Below are positions 26,028-34,849 of a stretch of 64,000 bases of DNA, in pieces (positions within the stretch are counted from its first letter, which is position 1; every line of letters starts with the position of its first letter). Under the pieces are notes generated by a model, which saw only the letters and a program-made list of their open reading frames with translations, did not search any database and had not been told where the DNA came from. Origin of the DNA: Chthonomonas sp. Its GTDB lineage: Bacteria > Armatimonadota > Fimbriimonadia > Fimbriimonadales > Fimbriimonadaceae. The position numbers and the translations under genes were made by a program. The stretch is taken from contig JAEURR010000005.1 in NCBI GenBank assembly GCA_016788115.1, positions 466,516-530,515 of the forward strand, written 5' to 3'.

Positions 26028-26954
26028 ATGAAATTCTGGCTCGCATTGTGCGTTCTCCTGTGCGCTGCGTTCGGTGTCGCGCAGTTCGACATGCAGGGCA
26101 AACCGGTGGTCCGCTGGAGCACCTACTCCTCGGGCACGCAGTGCAATGCCACGAAGTACTCGGCGGTCGCTCTGGCGACAGAAGGTGACTTCCAACGTTA
26201 CTGGCAGCAGAACCTGCAAGGGTGCGCACCGACCGACGTCGACTGGAACACCGAACAGATCTTCGCGATCCACCTGGGCAGACGCACATCCGGCGGCTAC
26301 CGGGTGTTTGTCCAATCCATCGAGCTGGAGCAGAACACGCTTTGGGTGCGCTACGTCGAAGAGACCCCCGCGCGGGGGAGCGCGACCGCAAGTGTGATGA
26401 CCTCGCCCTACGTGCTCATCCGCATCAAGCGCACTTCGGGCGTTCCCCGGTTCGTGGGCACCCTGCGCGAGAGTCGGACCATCTATGCGCCGGTCCCCGA
26501 CTGTCGATGCTCGCGCGGTTGCCTCGCGAACTGCGCCTGCGCCTGTCACCGGCAAGTCGACTACCCTCAGATCGTTCCATACCGCACGCTCTGGAACGGC
26601 CAATACTCGGGTGCACTCTCGCAGATGCATGTGATCATGCGCAGTCAGCGGGAGTACGCCCACTATGGCAACCAGTACTTCTCGGGCCAAGAACTGCCGG
26701 ATGTGGACGTCGATTGGGACCGCGAGAACCTGATCGCCATCCACCTTGGGCGTCGATACACCGCAGGCTACGGCGTGCGAGTCATCGACGTGCAGCAGAT
26801 CAACCGGGGCCAGATCACGGTCAACTACTATGAGGAGACCGCGCCGATGTTCGCGAAGCAAGACAGCACAAGCCCGTTTGTCTGGATTCGGATTCCACGT
26901 GGAATCGGCACCATCCAAGTCATCAAGGCACCCGGCAAGCCGCTGGGGCAGTGA
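26028..26954 (+). CDS. Exported protein with two PrcB_C-like domains
   Basis: A 308-residue exported protein: signal peptide about 1-19, then two copies of a module of about 90 residues. Copy 1 has VDWNTEQIFAIHLGRR, TSGGYRV and YVEETPA ending in SPYVLIRIKR; copy 2 has VDWDRENLIAIHLGRR, TAGYGVRV and YYEETAP ending in SPFVWIRIPR. This resembles the PrcB C-terminal domain, linked to a protease complex in Treponema. Between the copies is a Cys-rich hinge (CRCSRGCLANCACACH). The frame could open at GTG 26016, but ATG 26028 directly precedes the signal peptide. The function is unknown. Confidence 0.7.
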   Translation: MKFWLALCVLLCAAFGVAQFDMQGKPVVRWSTYSSGTQCNATKYSAVALATEGDFQRYWQQNLQGCAPTDVDWNTEQIFAIHLGRRTSGGYRVFVQSIELEQNTLWVRYVEETPARGSATASVMTSPYVLIRIKRTSGVPRFVGTLRESRTIYAPVPDCRCSRGCLANCACACHRQVDYPQIVPYRTLWNGQYSGALSQMHVIMRSQREYAHYGNQYFSGQELPDVDVDWDRENLIAIHLGRRYTAGYGVRVIDVQQINRGQITVNYYEETAPMFAKQDSTSPFVWIRIPRGIGTIQVIKAPGKPLGQ

Positions 26955-26971
26955 TCCTGAGTCCAGTCTGC

Positions 26972-26977
26972 TAAAAT
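26972..26977 (+). promoter_or_regulatory. -10-like box TAAAAT 10 nt before the CorC-type gene
   Basis: TAAAAT followed by 10 nt and an ATG, with no Shine-Dalgarno between. Confidence 0.5.
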
Positions 26978-26987
26978 AACTGCCTAC

Positions 26988-28280
26988 ATGGGAAGCGGGG
27001 GTTCCTGGCAGTGGTTCGTAAGCATCTTGCTTGTACTCAGCAACGCCATGTTTGTGGCCGCCGAGTACGGACTGGTGGGGGCGCGGCGTAGCCGTATCGA
27101 ATCACTCGCAAAGGCGGGAAGCCGGTCGGCCCGGATCCTCTTGGCCGAGATGGCAAACACTCCCCGGTACATCGCTTCCATCCAGATCGCAATCACGATG
27201 GTCGGCATCGGAATGGGCGCGATCACCGAGCCGGTCTTCACCGAGGCGATCTCCGGATGGTTGGGTAGCAGCGTCAATCGTGGCGTGAGCGTCGCCTGCT
27301 CGCTGGTTCTCGTGACCTTCGTCATGGTGGTCGTGGGCGAGCTCGTACCGAAGTACGTCAGCTTGCAGCACGCCGAGCGAGTCGCCGTCGTCACGATTGT
27401 GCCGCTGAAGGTGTTTACGACGGCCCTGTCGCCGTTGGTGTGGCTCGTGCAAGTCTCTGGCCGCGGGATTCTGAAGCTGATTCGAGTCGAGGCGAACCCG
27501 GACAACGCAAAACTCTCGAAGGAAGAGTTGATGCTCCTTGTGCGATCGGGTACGAGCGAGGGCGCACTCGAAGAGGAGCACGCAAGCGTCGTGAGCAAAG
27601 CGCTGCGGTTCGACGAGCTCGACGCGGACGACGTGATGATCCACCGCCTGGACATGAAGTGGCTTTCGCTCGAGACGCCCAAAGAGTCGCTGCTCGTGGA
27701 GATGGCTAAGTGCGGGCACAGCCGCGTGCCGGTGTGCCGCGAGGACCTGGACGACATCGTCGGGATCCTCTATGCAAACGATCTTCTCCGTCACTGGGGC
27801 GATGCCGATTTTGAGCTTGAGAAGCACCTGCGTCCCGTCGAAGTGGTCCCCGAAAACCTCAGCCTAAACCGCATCGTCTCCCGCATGCGCGAATCGCGCA
27901 CTCACCTGGTCATCGTCGTGGACGAGTACGGCGGAACGAGCGGACTCATCACGCTGGAGGATGTCGTCGAAGAGGTCTTCGGTGAGATGGACGACCAAGT
28001 CGAAGCCGAGCGACCTGCTATCGAGAAGGTCGCGGAACGACGCATCAGCATGCGCGCTGACGTGCGATACGATGAGTTGCTTGAGTTCCTCGGTCGCGAA
28101 GACGACTCCAGTGATATCTCGACCGATACGCTGGCCCAGGTCATGATCGATCAGCTTGGCCGAATGGCCAAGTTGGGCGACTCGGTCGCGACGGAGTTGG
28201 GCACCCTGCGGGTCGAGAACATGGCCCGGCGACGCATCACCCGGATCGGGCTTCAGCTCGTGCGGGACGAAGACTCGTAG
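26988..28280 (+). CDS. HlyC/CorC family membrane protein (CNNM-CBS-CorC)
   Basis: A 430-residue protein with a CNNM/DUF21 membrane domain (about 1-190; FVAAEYGLVGARRSRIE, then GELVPKYVSLQHAERVA), a CBS pair (about 205-325; DVMIHRLDMKWLSLETP, HSRVPVC, DIVGILYANDLL and VDEYGGTSGLITLEDVVEEVFGE) and a C-terminal CorC_HlyC domain. Related proteins such as CorC/YfjD and MpfA export or regulate Mg2+ and Co2+. Its 3' end overlaps the convergent phoU by 28 nt. Confidence 0.88.
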   Translation: MGSGGSWQWFVSILLVLSNAMFVAAEYGLVGARRSRIESLAKAGSRSARILLAEMANTPRYIASIQIAITMVGIGMGAITEPVFTEAISGWLGSSVNRGVSVACSLVLVTFVMVVVGELVPKYVSLQHAERVAVVTIVPLKVFTTALSPLVWLVQVSGRGILKLIRVEANPDNAKLSKEELMLLVRSGTSEGALEEEHASVVSKALRFDELDADDVMIHRLDMKWLSLETPKESLLVEMAKCGHSRVPVCREDLDDIVGILYANDLLRHWGDADFELEKHLRPVEVVPENLSLNRIVSRMRESRTHLVIVVDEYGGTSGLITLEDVVEEVFGEMDDQVEAERPAIEKVAERRISMRADVRYDELLEFLGREDDSSDISTDTLAQVMIDQLGRMAKLGDSVATELGTLRVENMARRRITRIGLQLVRDEDS

Positions 28281-28906
28281 TGCACGCGCATGCGCTTGGC
28301 GATGGCGACGCTTCGGTCCGAAATGTGCTCTAGCGCGTGGAAGATCTCCATCGTCGCAAGGTAGTCGTCGGTCTCCGCGGGCTTGGCTTGGATGAGCTCC
28401 ACGAGCCGGTGGCATGCCACGGCGTACATGGTATCAATCTCTTCGTCGCCGTCGATCACTTCAGCGGCTAGTTCCGGCTCGTACTGGGTGTACAGACGAA
28501 TGGCTGAGGCGAGCGCGCGGCGGGCGGCTACACCCATGTCGATGAGAGCGGCGCGCATCTCGCCGGGGAACTTGCCTTCGACCGTCTTGGCCCGCCGCGC
28601 GAGCTTCACCGCGTCGTCTGCGACCTTCTCGATCTCACCAATCACGCCGAGTGTCGAAGTAAGGATGCGAAGATCGCCCGCGACGGGCATCTCCTGCATC
28701 ACCAGTAGAACTGTGTTGCGAATGACCTCCTCTTCGAGGAAGTCGACCTGATCGTCGCGCGCGATGACTTCCTCCGCGCGTGATGCGTTGCCGCTGCTCG
28801 CTGCTTCAACCGCGAGCTCAATCATTTCGCTGGAGACGTTTGCCATCCGCACGACTTCTGAACGGATTTGCTCAATCCGATTGTCGTAATAGCCACGGAG
28901 TGTCAT
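28253..28906 (-). CDS. phoU: PhoU-like phosphate signalling protein
   Basis: PhoU connects the Pst phosphate transporter to the PhoR kinase and is also used by other phosphate carriers. The 217 residues form two three-helix bundles with the metal-binding pattern repeated: EEVIARDDQVDFLEEEVIRN (about 43-62) and EVIDGDEEIDTMYAVACHRL (about 140-159). No pst or phoBR genes are nearby. A TAGGTT box lies 11 nt upstream of the ATG. Confidence 0.88.
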   Translation of the reverse strand: MTLRGYYDNRIEQIRSEVVRMANVSSEMIELAVEAASSGNASRAEEVIARDDQVDFLEEEVIRNTVLLVMQEMPVAGDLRILTSTLGVIGEIEKVADDAVKLARRAKTVEGKFPGEMRAALIDMGVAARRALASAIRLYTQYEPELAAEVIDGDEEIDTMYAVACHRLVELIQAKPAETDDYLATMEIFHALEHISDRSVAIAKRMRVHYESSSRTS

Positions 28907-28925
28907 ATTGCTTTCTTAACCTATT

Positions 28926-29330
28926 GTGGCGCGTTCGGAACCCCAATTGCCCGATCTCGAGGCGGTAACCTTGGGGTTCAGGATGATCTGGCTTCAATCC
29001 GGGGTGAGCTTTGTGCTGTGGATTTGTTATGGAATCCGCATGCGCGGCCGTGAATCCCAGCTTAGAACGGCCATTGAGAGGATCCCGCGGGCATCACGGG
29101 TTGGGCGCAGCGCACTGTGGCTGATCGGCGGTGCCGTGCTGCTCCTGGCGGGCCTCATCGGCCTCGGGGCGGCAGGCGCGATCCAGCGCGGAGCGCTCAC
29201 CGGCTGGGGCTGGGCAGCGGTGACACTTTTGGGGCTCCTGTTCGTCCATTGTCAAGTCGTGGGAGCCGGGCTCATGGTCTCGCTCGCCCGGCCGGGAACG
29301 TCCGAAGGTTCGGAGCAATCAAGGTTATGA
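28926..29330 (+). CDS. Small membrane protein of unknown function
   Basis: A 134-residue protein with about three hydrophobic segments (near 22-38, 66-88 and 96-118). I recognise no family. The GTG at 28926 lies 3 nt after TAACCT; an alternative ATG at 28983 has another TAACCT 11 nt upstream, giving a protein of 115 residues that starts in the first membrane segment. The choice is open. The stop overlaps the next ATG (ATGA), so the two genes are coupled. Confidence 0.55.
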   Translation: MARSEPQLPDLEAVTLGFRMIWLQSGVSFVLWICYGIRMRGRESQLRTAIERIPRASRVGRSALWLIGGAVLLLAGLIGLGAAGAIQRGALTGWGWAAVTLLGLLFVHCQVVGAGLMVSLARPGTSEGSEQSRL

Positions 29331-29947
29331 ACTCACTCAAAGTAGCGCGTCGTCTGGTTTTGCCGATCGTGGCCCTGTCGCTTTGTCTCGCCATGCCGAC
29401 CATGGCGCGAGCCGATGAAAAAACCGACGTCGGGACGGCCGACCGTGTCCTGCGCAAGGTCCGCGAGCTCGACCTCCTGAACCAAATCTTGCCGGTGTTG
29501 ATGACTAAGAAGCAGCTCAGCGCCGTCCTCACCGAAGTCGAAAAGGCACGCGCCAATGTGAAAAAGACCGAAGCGGCCGAGCGCGACACGCTGAAGGAAC
29601 TGGAGAAAAAGCTCGATCCCGCGATCGAAAGCGCCTATAAAGAAGGGAAGGTCCCGGAGGTAAGCGTGCTCTCCGAGTATCTTGTCGCCTTCGCGAAGAT
29701 GAATCGCGCCCGCGGAATCATCATCGAGATGAACACGACAAACGTGCTTGAGGTTCTGAAGAAGACCCTGAACACGGGTCAACTGGCCGCGGCACGCAAT
29801 GCGCTGAATCCCAAAGCGTTCGATCCCAGCGTTGACGTCACTAAGATGACTGACGACGAGAAACTGCGCTATTGGGTCAAAATGGTCTTGCTCGATGTTG
29901 CGGCGTACGATGTGTTGGTGCGTCTAAGCAAGAGCAGCAAAAATTGA
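29327..29947 (+). CDS. Exported helical protein of unknown function
   Basis: A protein of 206 residues with a signal peptide (about 1-28, ending near ARADEKTD) and a charged, helix-rich body with probable coiled coil around 75-105 (VEKARANVKKTEAAERDTLKELEKKL). No catalytic motif or family was recognised. The start at 29327 overlaps the stop of the preceding membrane protein by 4 nt; the frame is open further upstream but only as a shadow of that gene. The two genes probably form a small operon. Confidence 0.65.
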   Translation: MNSLKVARRLVLPIVALSLCLAMPTMARADEKTDVGTADRVLRKVRELDLLNQILPVLMTKKQLSAVLTEVEKARANVKKTEAAERDTLKELEKKLDPAIESAYKEGKVPEVSVLSEYLVAFAKMNRARGIIIEMNTTNVLEVLKKTLNTGQLAAARNALNPKAFDPSVDVTKMTDDEKLRYWVKMVLLDVAAYDVLVRLSKSSKN

Positions 29948-30019
29948 ACCGCTCTCGCAATGCGGCGTGACAAAGTTGCGGCAAACAAGGCAATAATACT
30001 GGCATCCTTTTACCAGGTG

Positions 30020-30040
30020 TTTGATATAATGGCCTTGTAT
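30020..30040 (+). promoter_or_regulatory. Extended -10 promoter of the first PEP-CTERM gene
   Basis: TTTGATATAATGGCCTTGT contains a TGA-TATAAT extended -10 (TATAAT 30025-30030) without a recognisable -35. The same block, with two substitutions, precedes the second PEP-CTERM gene. Confidence 0.6.
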
Positions 30041-30049
30041 CTCATATAA

Positions 30050-30073
30050 CACTGAGCGGGATTGCCCTCAGTG
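30050..30073 (+). promoter_or_regulatory. Leader stem-loop before the first PEP-CTERM gene
   Basis: A 7-bp stem CACTGAG/CTCAGTG lies shortly after the predicted transcription start and upstream of an AGGAGG ribosome binding site (30095-30100). It may stabilise the mRNA 5' end. Confidence 0.4.
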
Positions 30074-30106
30074 GAGTTGTTTACACAGAAGGAAAGGAGG
30101 CGGATA

Positions 30107-30721
30107 ATGACTCGACTTAATCGTCGCATCGCGACTTTTGGTCTACTCGTAGCAGTTTCGGGCGTTGCTCAGGCTGTGACTTTTTCGAATATCATCATTC
30201 AGAGCCCACCGTTGAATCTCGGTTCGAGCCACTCGATCTCGGGTAACGCGATTAGCTTCTTCACGCCGAACGCTTCGGTTGGAGATGCCAAGGCTCCGCT
30301 GCGATCGGCCACGCTGAACATTCAGTACGACGCACAGAGTGGCCCGATGATGATCGCCAACCAGGTTGGCATCGCGCTGGGAACGGCTCTGCTCGGCACC
30401 GGTACGGTCAGCTTCGTTGAGCTCGTCATGGAGCTCGATGGTCCTGGTCCGAACGCGAACGAGCTCGGCCTGATCGGTTTCGATACCCACGTCTTCTCGG
30501 GTACGAACACCGTCTATTCGAACACGATCACCTTCAGCAAGCCGGTGAAGTGGTTCCGAGCCAAGAAGGCGTTCACTTTGGACGCACCGAACAGCCCGGC
30601 AACGGACTTGGCAGCTCTGGCAATTGTCAACCAGAACATCAAGGTTGTGCCTGAGCCCGCCAGCATCGCCGCGATGGCACTTGGTGTCGTTGCGTTGGCA
30701 TCGCGCCGACGACGAAAGTAA
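30107..30721 (+). CDS. PEP-CTERM sorting domain protein, copy 1
   Basis: A 204-residue exported protein: signal peptide (about 1-22, GLLVAVSGVAQA), a beta-rich body (about 23-175), and a C-terminal PEP-CTERM tripartite signal: VPEPASIA, a hydrophobic segment (AAMALGVVALA) and a basic tail SRRRRK. Exosortase and a glycosyl or anchoring pathway would process it at the surface; no exosortase gene is in the window. ATG 30107 is chosen because a perfect AGGAGG lies 6 nt upstream. It is a tandem paralogue of the next gene (shared SGNAISFFTP, IQYDA, GVALGTAL or GIALGTAL, AVVNQNIQ or AIVNQNIK). Confidence 0.85.
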   Translation: MTRLNRRIATFGLLVAVSGVAQAVTFSNIIIQSPPLNLGSSHSISGNAISFFTPNASVGDAKAPLRSATLNIQYDAQSGPMMIANQVGIALGTALLGTGTVSFVELVMELDGPGPNANELGLIGFDTHVFSGTNTVYSNTITFSKPVKWFRAKKAFTLDAPNSPATDLAALAIVNQNIKVVPEPASIAAMALGVVALASRRRRK

Positions 30722-30761
30722 AGGTTCGGGTTATCAGGCCCGCCTTCTAATATGTGAGTCA

Positions 30762-30791
30762 TGAGGCCCCATCTGAAAAGTAGGGGCCTCA
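30762..30791 (+). terminator. Stem-loop between the PEP-CTERM genes
   Basis: A 9-bp perfect stem TGAGGCCCC/GGGGCCTCA with a 12-nt loop, 41 nt after the stop. It has no T run, so it may be a weak terminator or an mRNA 3' end stabiliser. Confidence 0.45.
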
Positions 30792-30882
30792 CAGACTTCA
30801 GGTTGGAACCAGGCAAAGAGCCTCAATCGCCAAGAGCGAATAGTCGAACCGGTACTAATGCCGGGTAACTATGGCAAGATTT

Positions 30883-30903
30883 TTGATACAATAGCATTGT
30901 TAT
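30883..30903 (+). promoter_or_regulatory. Extended -10 promoter of the second PEP-CTERM gene
   Basis: TTTGATACAATAGCATTGT with TGA-TACAAT (-10 at 30887-30892), nearly identical to the block before copy 1. The duplication therefore includes the promoter. Confidence 0.6.
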
Positions 30904-30905
30904 TT

Positions 30906-30920
30906 GAGGGGTCTCCCCTC
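30906..30920 (+). promoter_or_regulatory. Leader stem-loop before the second PEP-CTERM gene
   Basis: A 6-bp GAGGGG/CCCCTC stem with a TCT loop at the position matching the stem-loop of copy 1. The sequence differs while the structure is kept. Confidence 0.4.
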
Positions 30921-30947
30921 TTAATCTAGTTGAAAGGAAGTATGAAT

Positions 30948-31565
30948 ATGGCGAATGGTACTAAGCGCATGGCTACGCTCGCAACGCTTGTAGCGGTTGC
31001 AGGTGTTGCAAATGCAGTCACTTTTTCAAACGTCTCGATCAGTGCGGCTCCGTTGTCGAACTTTTCGAGCTACTGGTCTTCGGGGAACGCAATCAGCTTC
31101 TTCACGCCCATGGCGGTTGTGAGCGATGCAACGGCCCCGATGCGCACTGGCAACCTGACCATCCAGTACGATGCTGATAGCAGCTCGATGATGGTAGCAA
31201 ACGTTGTCGGAGTTGCCCTGGGCACAGCCCTGCAGGGTAGCGGCACGGTCGCGTTCACTGAGTCAATCTACAACCTCGACTGCAACACGAATACGGTGAC
31301 GGGCCTGATCGGCTTCGACTCGTACACGTTCGTTGCGGGTGGTCCGACGGTCTACTCGAACACGATTTCGTTGACGCAGTCCACGCAGTGCATTCGCGTC
31401 GTCAAGACGTTCGCCCTGAGCGCTCTGGACACCCCGGTCAACGATCTTGCGGCCCTCGCCGTCGTCAACCAGAACATCCAGACGTCGCCGGTGCCTGAGC
31501 CTGCTACTTTCGCAGCGCTTGGTCTGGGCGTCGTCGCTGTGATGCGACGACGTCGAAAGAACTAA
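30948..31565 (+). CDS. PEP-CTERM sorting domain protein, copy 2
   Basis: A 205-residue paralogue of the preceding gene with a signal peptide (LVAVAGVANA), a body of the same length, and a C-terminal VPEPATFAALGLGVVAVM followed by RRRRKN. Two cysteines (DCNTNT and STQCIRV) are absent from copy 1 and could form a disulphide. The start at 30948 is 7 nt after AGGAAG; upstream ATG 30942 and TTG 30930 are too close to it. It ends before a strong terminator. Confidence 0.85.
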   Translation: MANGTKRMATLATLVAVAGVANAVTFSNVSISAAPLSNFSSYWSSGNAISFFTPMAVVSDATAPMRTGNLTIQYDADSSSMMVANVVGVALGTALQGSGTVAFTESIYNLDCNTNTVTGLIGFDSYTFVAGGPTVYSNTISLTQSTQCIRVVKTFALSALDTPVNDLAALAVVNQNIQTSPVPEPATFAALGLGVVAVMRRRRKN

Positions 31566-31597
31566 GGCTGGCGCTGTCCCATGCGCCGTATCGATTC

Positions 31598-31630
31598 GCC
31601 TTCCTGATCCTTACGATCAGGAAGGCTTTT
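31598..31630 (+). terminator. Rho-independent terminator after the PEP-CTERM pair
   Basis: A perfect 12-bp stem GCCTTCCTGATC/GATCAGGAAGGC with a 5-nt loop, followed by TTTT. It acts on the plus strand only. Confidence 0.85.
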
Positions 31631-31642
31631 CCGCGTCTGCCG

Positions 31643-33331
31643 CTAGTGCGTTACAGCACCGTCGCATGCGGGACCCACAAGCTTCGCATAGCGTGCCAGT
31701 GCGCCGCGAACATCGCGTTTCGGAGCTGACCAGCCCTGTCTCCTCTGCTCCAAGACCTCGTCGCTCAGCGCGACGCTTAGTTCACGCGTTTCGATGTCAA
31801 GCGTGATTTGGTCTCCATCCTGGATGAGTGCAATCGGGCCGCCGCGCTGCGCTTCTGGACCTATATGACCCACCATCAGCCCTCGGGTCGCTCCTGAGAA
31901 CCGGCCGTCCGTCATGAGCGCGACGTCGTACCCCAATCCTTGTCCCACGATCGCGGCCGTCACTCCGAGCATCTCGCGCATCCCTGGACCACCGGTTGGA
32001 CCTTCATATCGGATGACCACCACGTCCCCTTTCTGAATCTGGCGCGCTTGGACGGCCGCCATCGCCGCCTCCTCGCAGTCAAAGACCCTCGCCGGACCTT
32101 GGTGGCGAGTCTTGGAGACGCCCGTGGTCTTCATGACTCCGCCCTCGGGAGCCAGATTGCCGCGCAGAACGACCAACCCGCCGGTAGGCGAGAGAGGCTG
32201 ATCGGCGCGAAAGACGACGTCCTGATCCGCCGGAATCTCAACGGCAGCAAGGTTCGCATCCATCGTGCGTCCATTGACGCAAAGCGCGTCGCCGTGCAGA
32301 CAGCCAGCATCCAGCAGGGCCTTTAGGACGGTCGGCACACCTCCAACCTGGTGGAGGTCGAGCATCACGTACTTGCCGCCGGGCCTTAGGTTCGCCAGCG
32401 TCGGAGTCCGCTCGCTGATACGATGAATATCTTCCAGGTCAAGTTTGATGTCCAGCTCATGGGCGATCGCGGGCAGGTGCAGCGCGATATTCGTCGATCC
32501 GCCGGTCGCCGCACCCACCATGACCGCGTTCTCGAATGCCTTGCGGGTCATGATGTCGCTGGGCAACAGGCCACTGTGCGCTGCTTCCATCATCGCGATA
32601 CCGATCTGGTCCAAAATCTCGCGACGATCTTCGCTTACTGCTGGCGCCGAAGTGGAGCCCGGCAACGCCATCCCCAGCGCTTCCGCGACGCAGGCCATGG
32701 TGTTCGCCGTGTACTGTCCGCCGCATGCGCCGGCTCCGGGGCAGACCGCGCATTCGATGGCGTGCAACTCCTCCGCGGTGATCGTGCCTGCCGCGTACGC
32801 CCCTGCCGCCTCGAACGCGTCTTGAATTGTGACGTCGCGATCTTTGTACCGACCGGGCATGATCGTCCCGCCGTAGACGAAAATGCTCGGAACGTTTAGC
32901 CGGGCCATCGCCATAAGCATCCCGGGGAGGCTCTTGTCGCAACCCGCGACCCCAACGAGCGCATCGTAGCCATGCGCCATCATCATCAGCTCGACGCTAT
33001 CCGCGATGACCTCTCTCGAGACGAGCGAAGCCTTCATCCCTTGGTGGCCCATGCCGATGCCGTCGCTGACCGAGATGGTGTTGAACCGCCGCGGCGTGCC
33101 GCCGCACGCATGCACCGCCTGCGCGATCTGCTTTCCTTGCTCGTCCAGGTTCACGTTGCACGGTGTCGCCTCGCTCCAGACGGTGGCGACGCCGACCCAC
33201 GGTCGTTGTAGGTCGGCATCAGTAAGCCCCATCGCGCGCATCATGGCCCGATTCGCGGTCTTGTCGGGCTGTTCGGTCAGGGTGCGCGACCGGTGTTTTG
33301 GATCAAAGCCTGGCCGGCCAGCCCACGTCAT
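31643..33331 (-). CDS. ilvD: Dihydroxy-acid dehydratase
   Basis: IlvD dehydrates dihydroxy acids to the keto acid precursors of valine and isoleucine using an iron-sulphur cluster. Cluster and metal motifs are present: GCDKSLPG (about 129-136), [18 protein letters not shown] (about 195-212), and near the end [21 protein letters not shown]. The 562 residues are typical. It overlaps ilvC by 4 nt and is the last gene of the ilvB-ilvN-ilvC-ilvD operon. Confidence 0.96.
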   Translation of the reverse strand: MTWAGRPGFDPKHRSRTLTEQPDKTANRAMMRAMGLTDADLQRPWVGVATVWSEATPCNVNLDEQGKQIAQAVHACGGTPRRFNTISVSDGIGMGHQGMKASLVSREVIADSVELMMMAHGYDALVGVAGCDKSLPGMLMAMARLNVPSIFVYGGTIMPGRYKDRDVTIQDAFEAAGAYAAGTITAEELHAIECAVCPGAGACGGQYTANTMACVAEALGMALPGSTSAPAVSEDRREILDQIGIAMMEAAHSGLLPSDIMTRKAFENAVMVGAATGGSTNIALHLPAIAHELDIKLDLEDIHRISERTPTLANLRPGGKYVMLDLHQVGGVPTVLKALLDAGCLHGDALCVNGRTMDANLAAVEIPADQDVVFRADQPLSPTGGLVVLRGNLAPEGGVMKTTGVSKTRHQGPARVFDCEEAAMAAVQARQIQKGDVVVIRYEGPTGGPGMREMLGVTAAIVGQGLGYDVALMTDGRFSGATRGLMVGHIGPEAQRGGPIALIQDGDQITLDIETRELSVALSDEVLEQRRQGWSAPKRDVRGALARYAKLVGPACDGAVTH

Positions 33332-34335
33332 TGCGGAGGTTCCTTATCCTGGATGAACGGCATCATGCTGCGAAGCTGCTTGCCGACGGCCTCCACCGGG
33401 TGGGCACGCTCCTCGGCACGGCGAGCCTCCATCACGGGCCGGCCCGCCTCGTTCTCGGCGACCCACTCGTGGACGAACTTGCCACTCTGAATGTTTGCCA
33501 AGATCTCCTTCATCGCCTCGCGCGATTCGCTGTTGATGATCTGCTTGCCTGCGACGTAATCGCCCCACTCGGCGGTGTCGCTGATGCTGTAACGCATCCA
33601 ATTCAGCCCGCCCTCGTACATCAGATCGACGATGAGCTTGGTCTCGTGCAGGCACTCGAAGTACGCCGCCTCCGGTTGGTAGCCCGCTTGCACGAGCGTC
33701 TCAAATCCGGCCTTGATGAGCTCAGAGAGGCCGCCGCACAAGACCGACTGCTCGCCGAAAAGATCGGTTTCGGTCTCTTCCTTGAAGGTCGTTTCCAGGA
33801 TCCCCGCGCGTGCGCCGCCGATACCCCAGGCGTACGCCATCGCCCGCTCGCGGGCTCGGCCGGTCGCGTCCTGGTGAATCGCGATGAGGCACGGGAGCCC
33901 GGCACCCGCGACGTACTCGGTGCGCAATCGGTGGCCCGGGCCCTTCGGGGCGACCATGCCGACGTCCAAGTTTGCCGCCGGTTTGATCAGACCGTAGTGG
34001 ATGTTCAACCCGTGGGCGAACAAGACGAGCGATCCCGGACGCAAAGATGCAGCCATTTCGTCGTTGTAGATCTTGCTCATCGGGACGTCGGGAACGCAGA
34101 GCATGACGACGTCCGCCTTCGCGGCCGCCTCCGCCACGCTCACGACTTCGAGTCCCGCCGCTTCCGCTGCCGCCCGGCTCTTCGAACCTGCGTGCAGTCC
34201 AACCAGCACGCGCGCGCCGCTGTCTTTCAGGTTCAGGGCGTGGGCATGCCCCTGACTTCCGTAGCCAATAATCGCCACCGTCTGGTCAAAAATCGCCGCC
34301 GGTTTACAGTCCTTCTCGTAATAAATCGTTGCCAT
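33328..34335 (-). CDS. ilvC: Ketol-acid reductoisomerase, class I
   Basis: IlvC isomerises and reduces acetolactate or acetohydroxybutyrate with NADPH. The Rossmann motif [17 protein letters not shown] (about 24-40), [11 protein letters not shown], and the metal-binding [13 protein letters not shown] and [17 protein letters not shown] are present. The length of 335 marks the short class I form. The start is at 34335, preceded by a perfect AGGAGG; the open frame extends to 34476 but that part overlaps ilvN. Confidence 0.96.
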   Translation of the reverse strand: MATIYYEKDCKPAAIFDQTVAIIGYGSQGHAHALNLKDSGARVLVGLHAGSKSRAAAEAAGLEVVSVAEAAAKADVVMLCVPDVPMSKIYNDEMAASLRPGSLVLFAHGLNIHYGLIKPAANLDVGMVAPKGPGHRLRTEYVAGAGLPCLIAIHQDATGRARERAMAYAWGIGGARAGILETTFKEETETDLFGEQSVLCGGLSELIKAGFETLVQAGYQPEAAYFECLHETKLIVDLMYEGGLNWMRYSISDTAEWGDYVAGKQIINSESREAMKEILANIQSGKFVHEWVAENEAGRPVMEARRAEERAHPVEAVGKQLRSMMPFIQDKEPPQ

Positions 34336-34357
34336 ATGCTTCCTCCTTGATGTTGAC

Positions 34358-34849
34358 CTAGCGGGTGGTAGCTCCGCTCGTGCGCATCGCCACCAGCCCC
34401 GTCCGGACGATCTCCTGGACTCCGTACGGCTCCAGAAGAGAGATGAAATGCTCGATCTGCTTGGGCTCGTCGGCAAACTCGATGGTCATGCCGTCTTGTC
34501 CTAGGTGGGCGACGCGGCCGCCGACGATGTGCACAACCTCCAGCACCTCGCTACGCTGGTGCGCGAGTGCATTGACCTTTATGAGCGCGAGCTCGCGATG
34601 GATCCCGTGCTCGGTCGGCAGCTCATTCGCTTCGACGACGTCGATGAGCTTGCGGAGTTGCGAGACGCACAGGTTCATTTCTTGATCGTCACCTTGCACG
34701 ACAACCGTGAGTCGCGAGAATCCCGTCTGCTCGCTGACTCCCACATTGAGGCTGGCGAGGTTGTAGCCGCGTCGGCGGAAGAGCGAAACGAGCCGATTCA
34801 GCGTGCCCGCCTCGTCCTGGACGAGGGCGGTGATGGTGTGATTCTTCAT
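34358..34849 (-). CDS. ilvN: Acetolactate synthase small (regulatory) subunit
   Basis: The regulatory subunit of acetohydroxyacid synthase confers valine feedback control and activates the catalytic subunit. The 163 residues hold an N-terminal ACT domain ([21 protein letters not shown], then [10 protein letters not shown] and [12 protein letters not shown]) and the C-terminal ALS_ss_C domain ([16 protein letters not shown]-like [30 protein letters not shown]). It overlaps ilvB by 4 nt, with ilvC 22 nt downstream. Confidence 0.94.
   Translation of the reverse strand: MKNHTITALVQDEAGTLNRLVSLFRRRGYNLASLNVGVSEQTGFSRLTVVVQGDDQEMNLCVSQLRKLIDVVEANELPTEHGIHRELALIKVNALAHQRSEVLEVVHIVGGRVAHLGQDGMTIEFADEPKQIEHFISLLEPYGVQEIVRTGLVAMRTSGATTR

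Noticed and set aside
34336..34476. Longer ilvC frame
   Set aside because: Overlaps ilvN; the start at 34335 has a perfect AGGAGG and gives the standard protein length.
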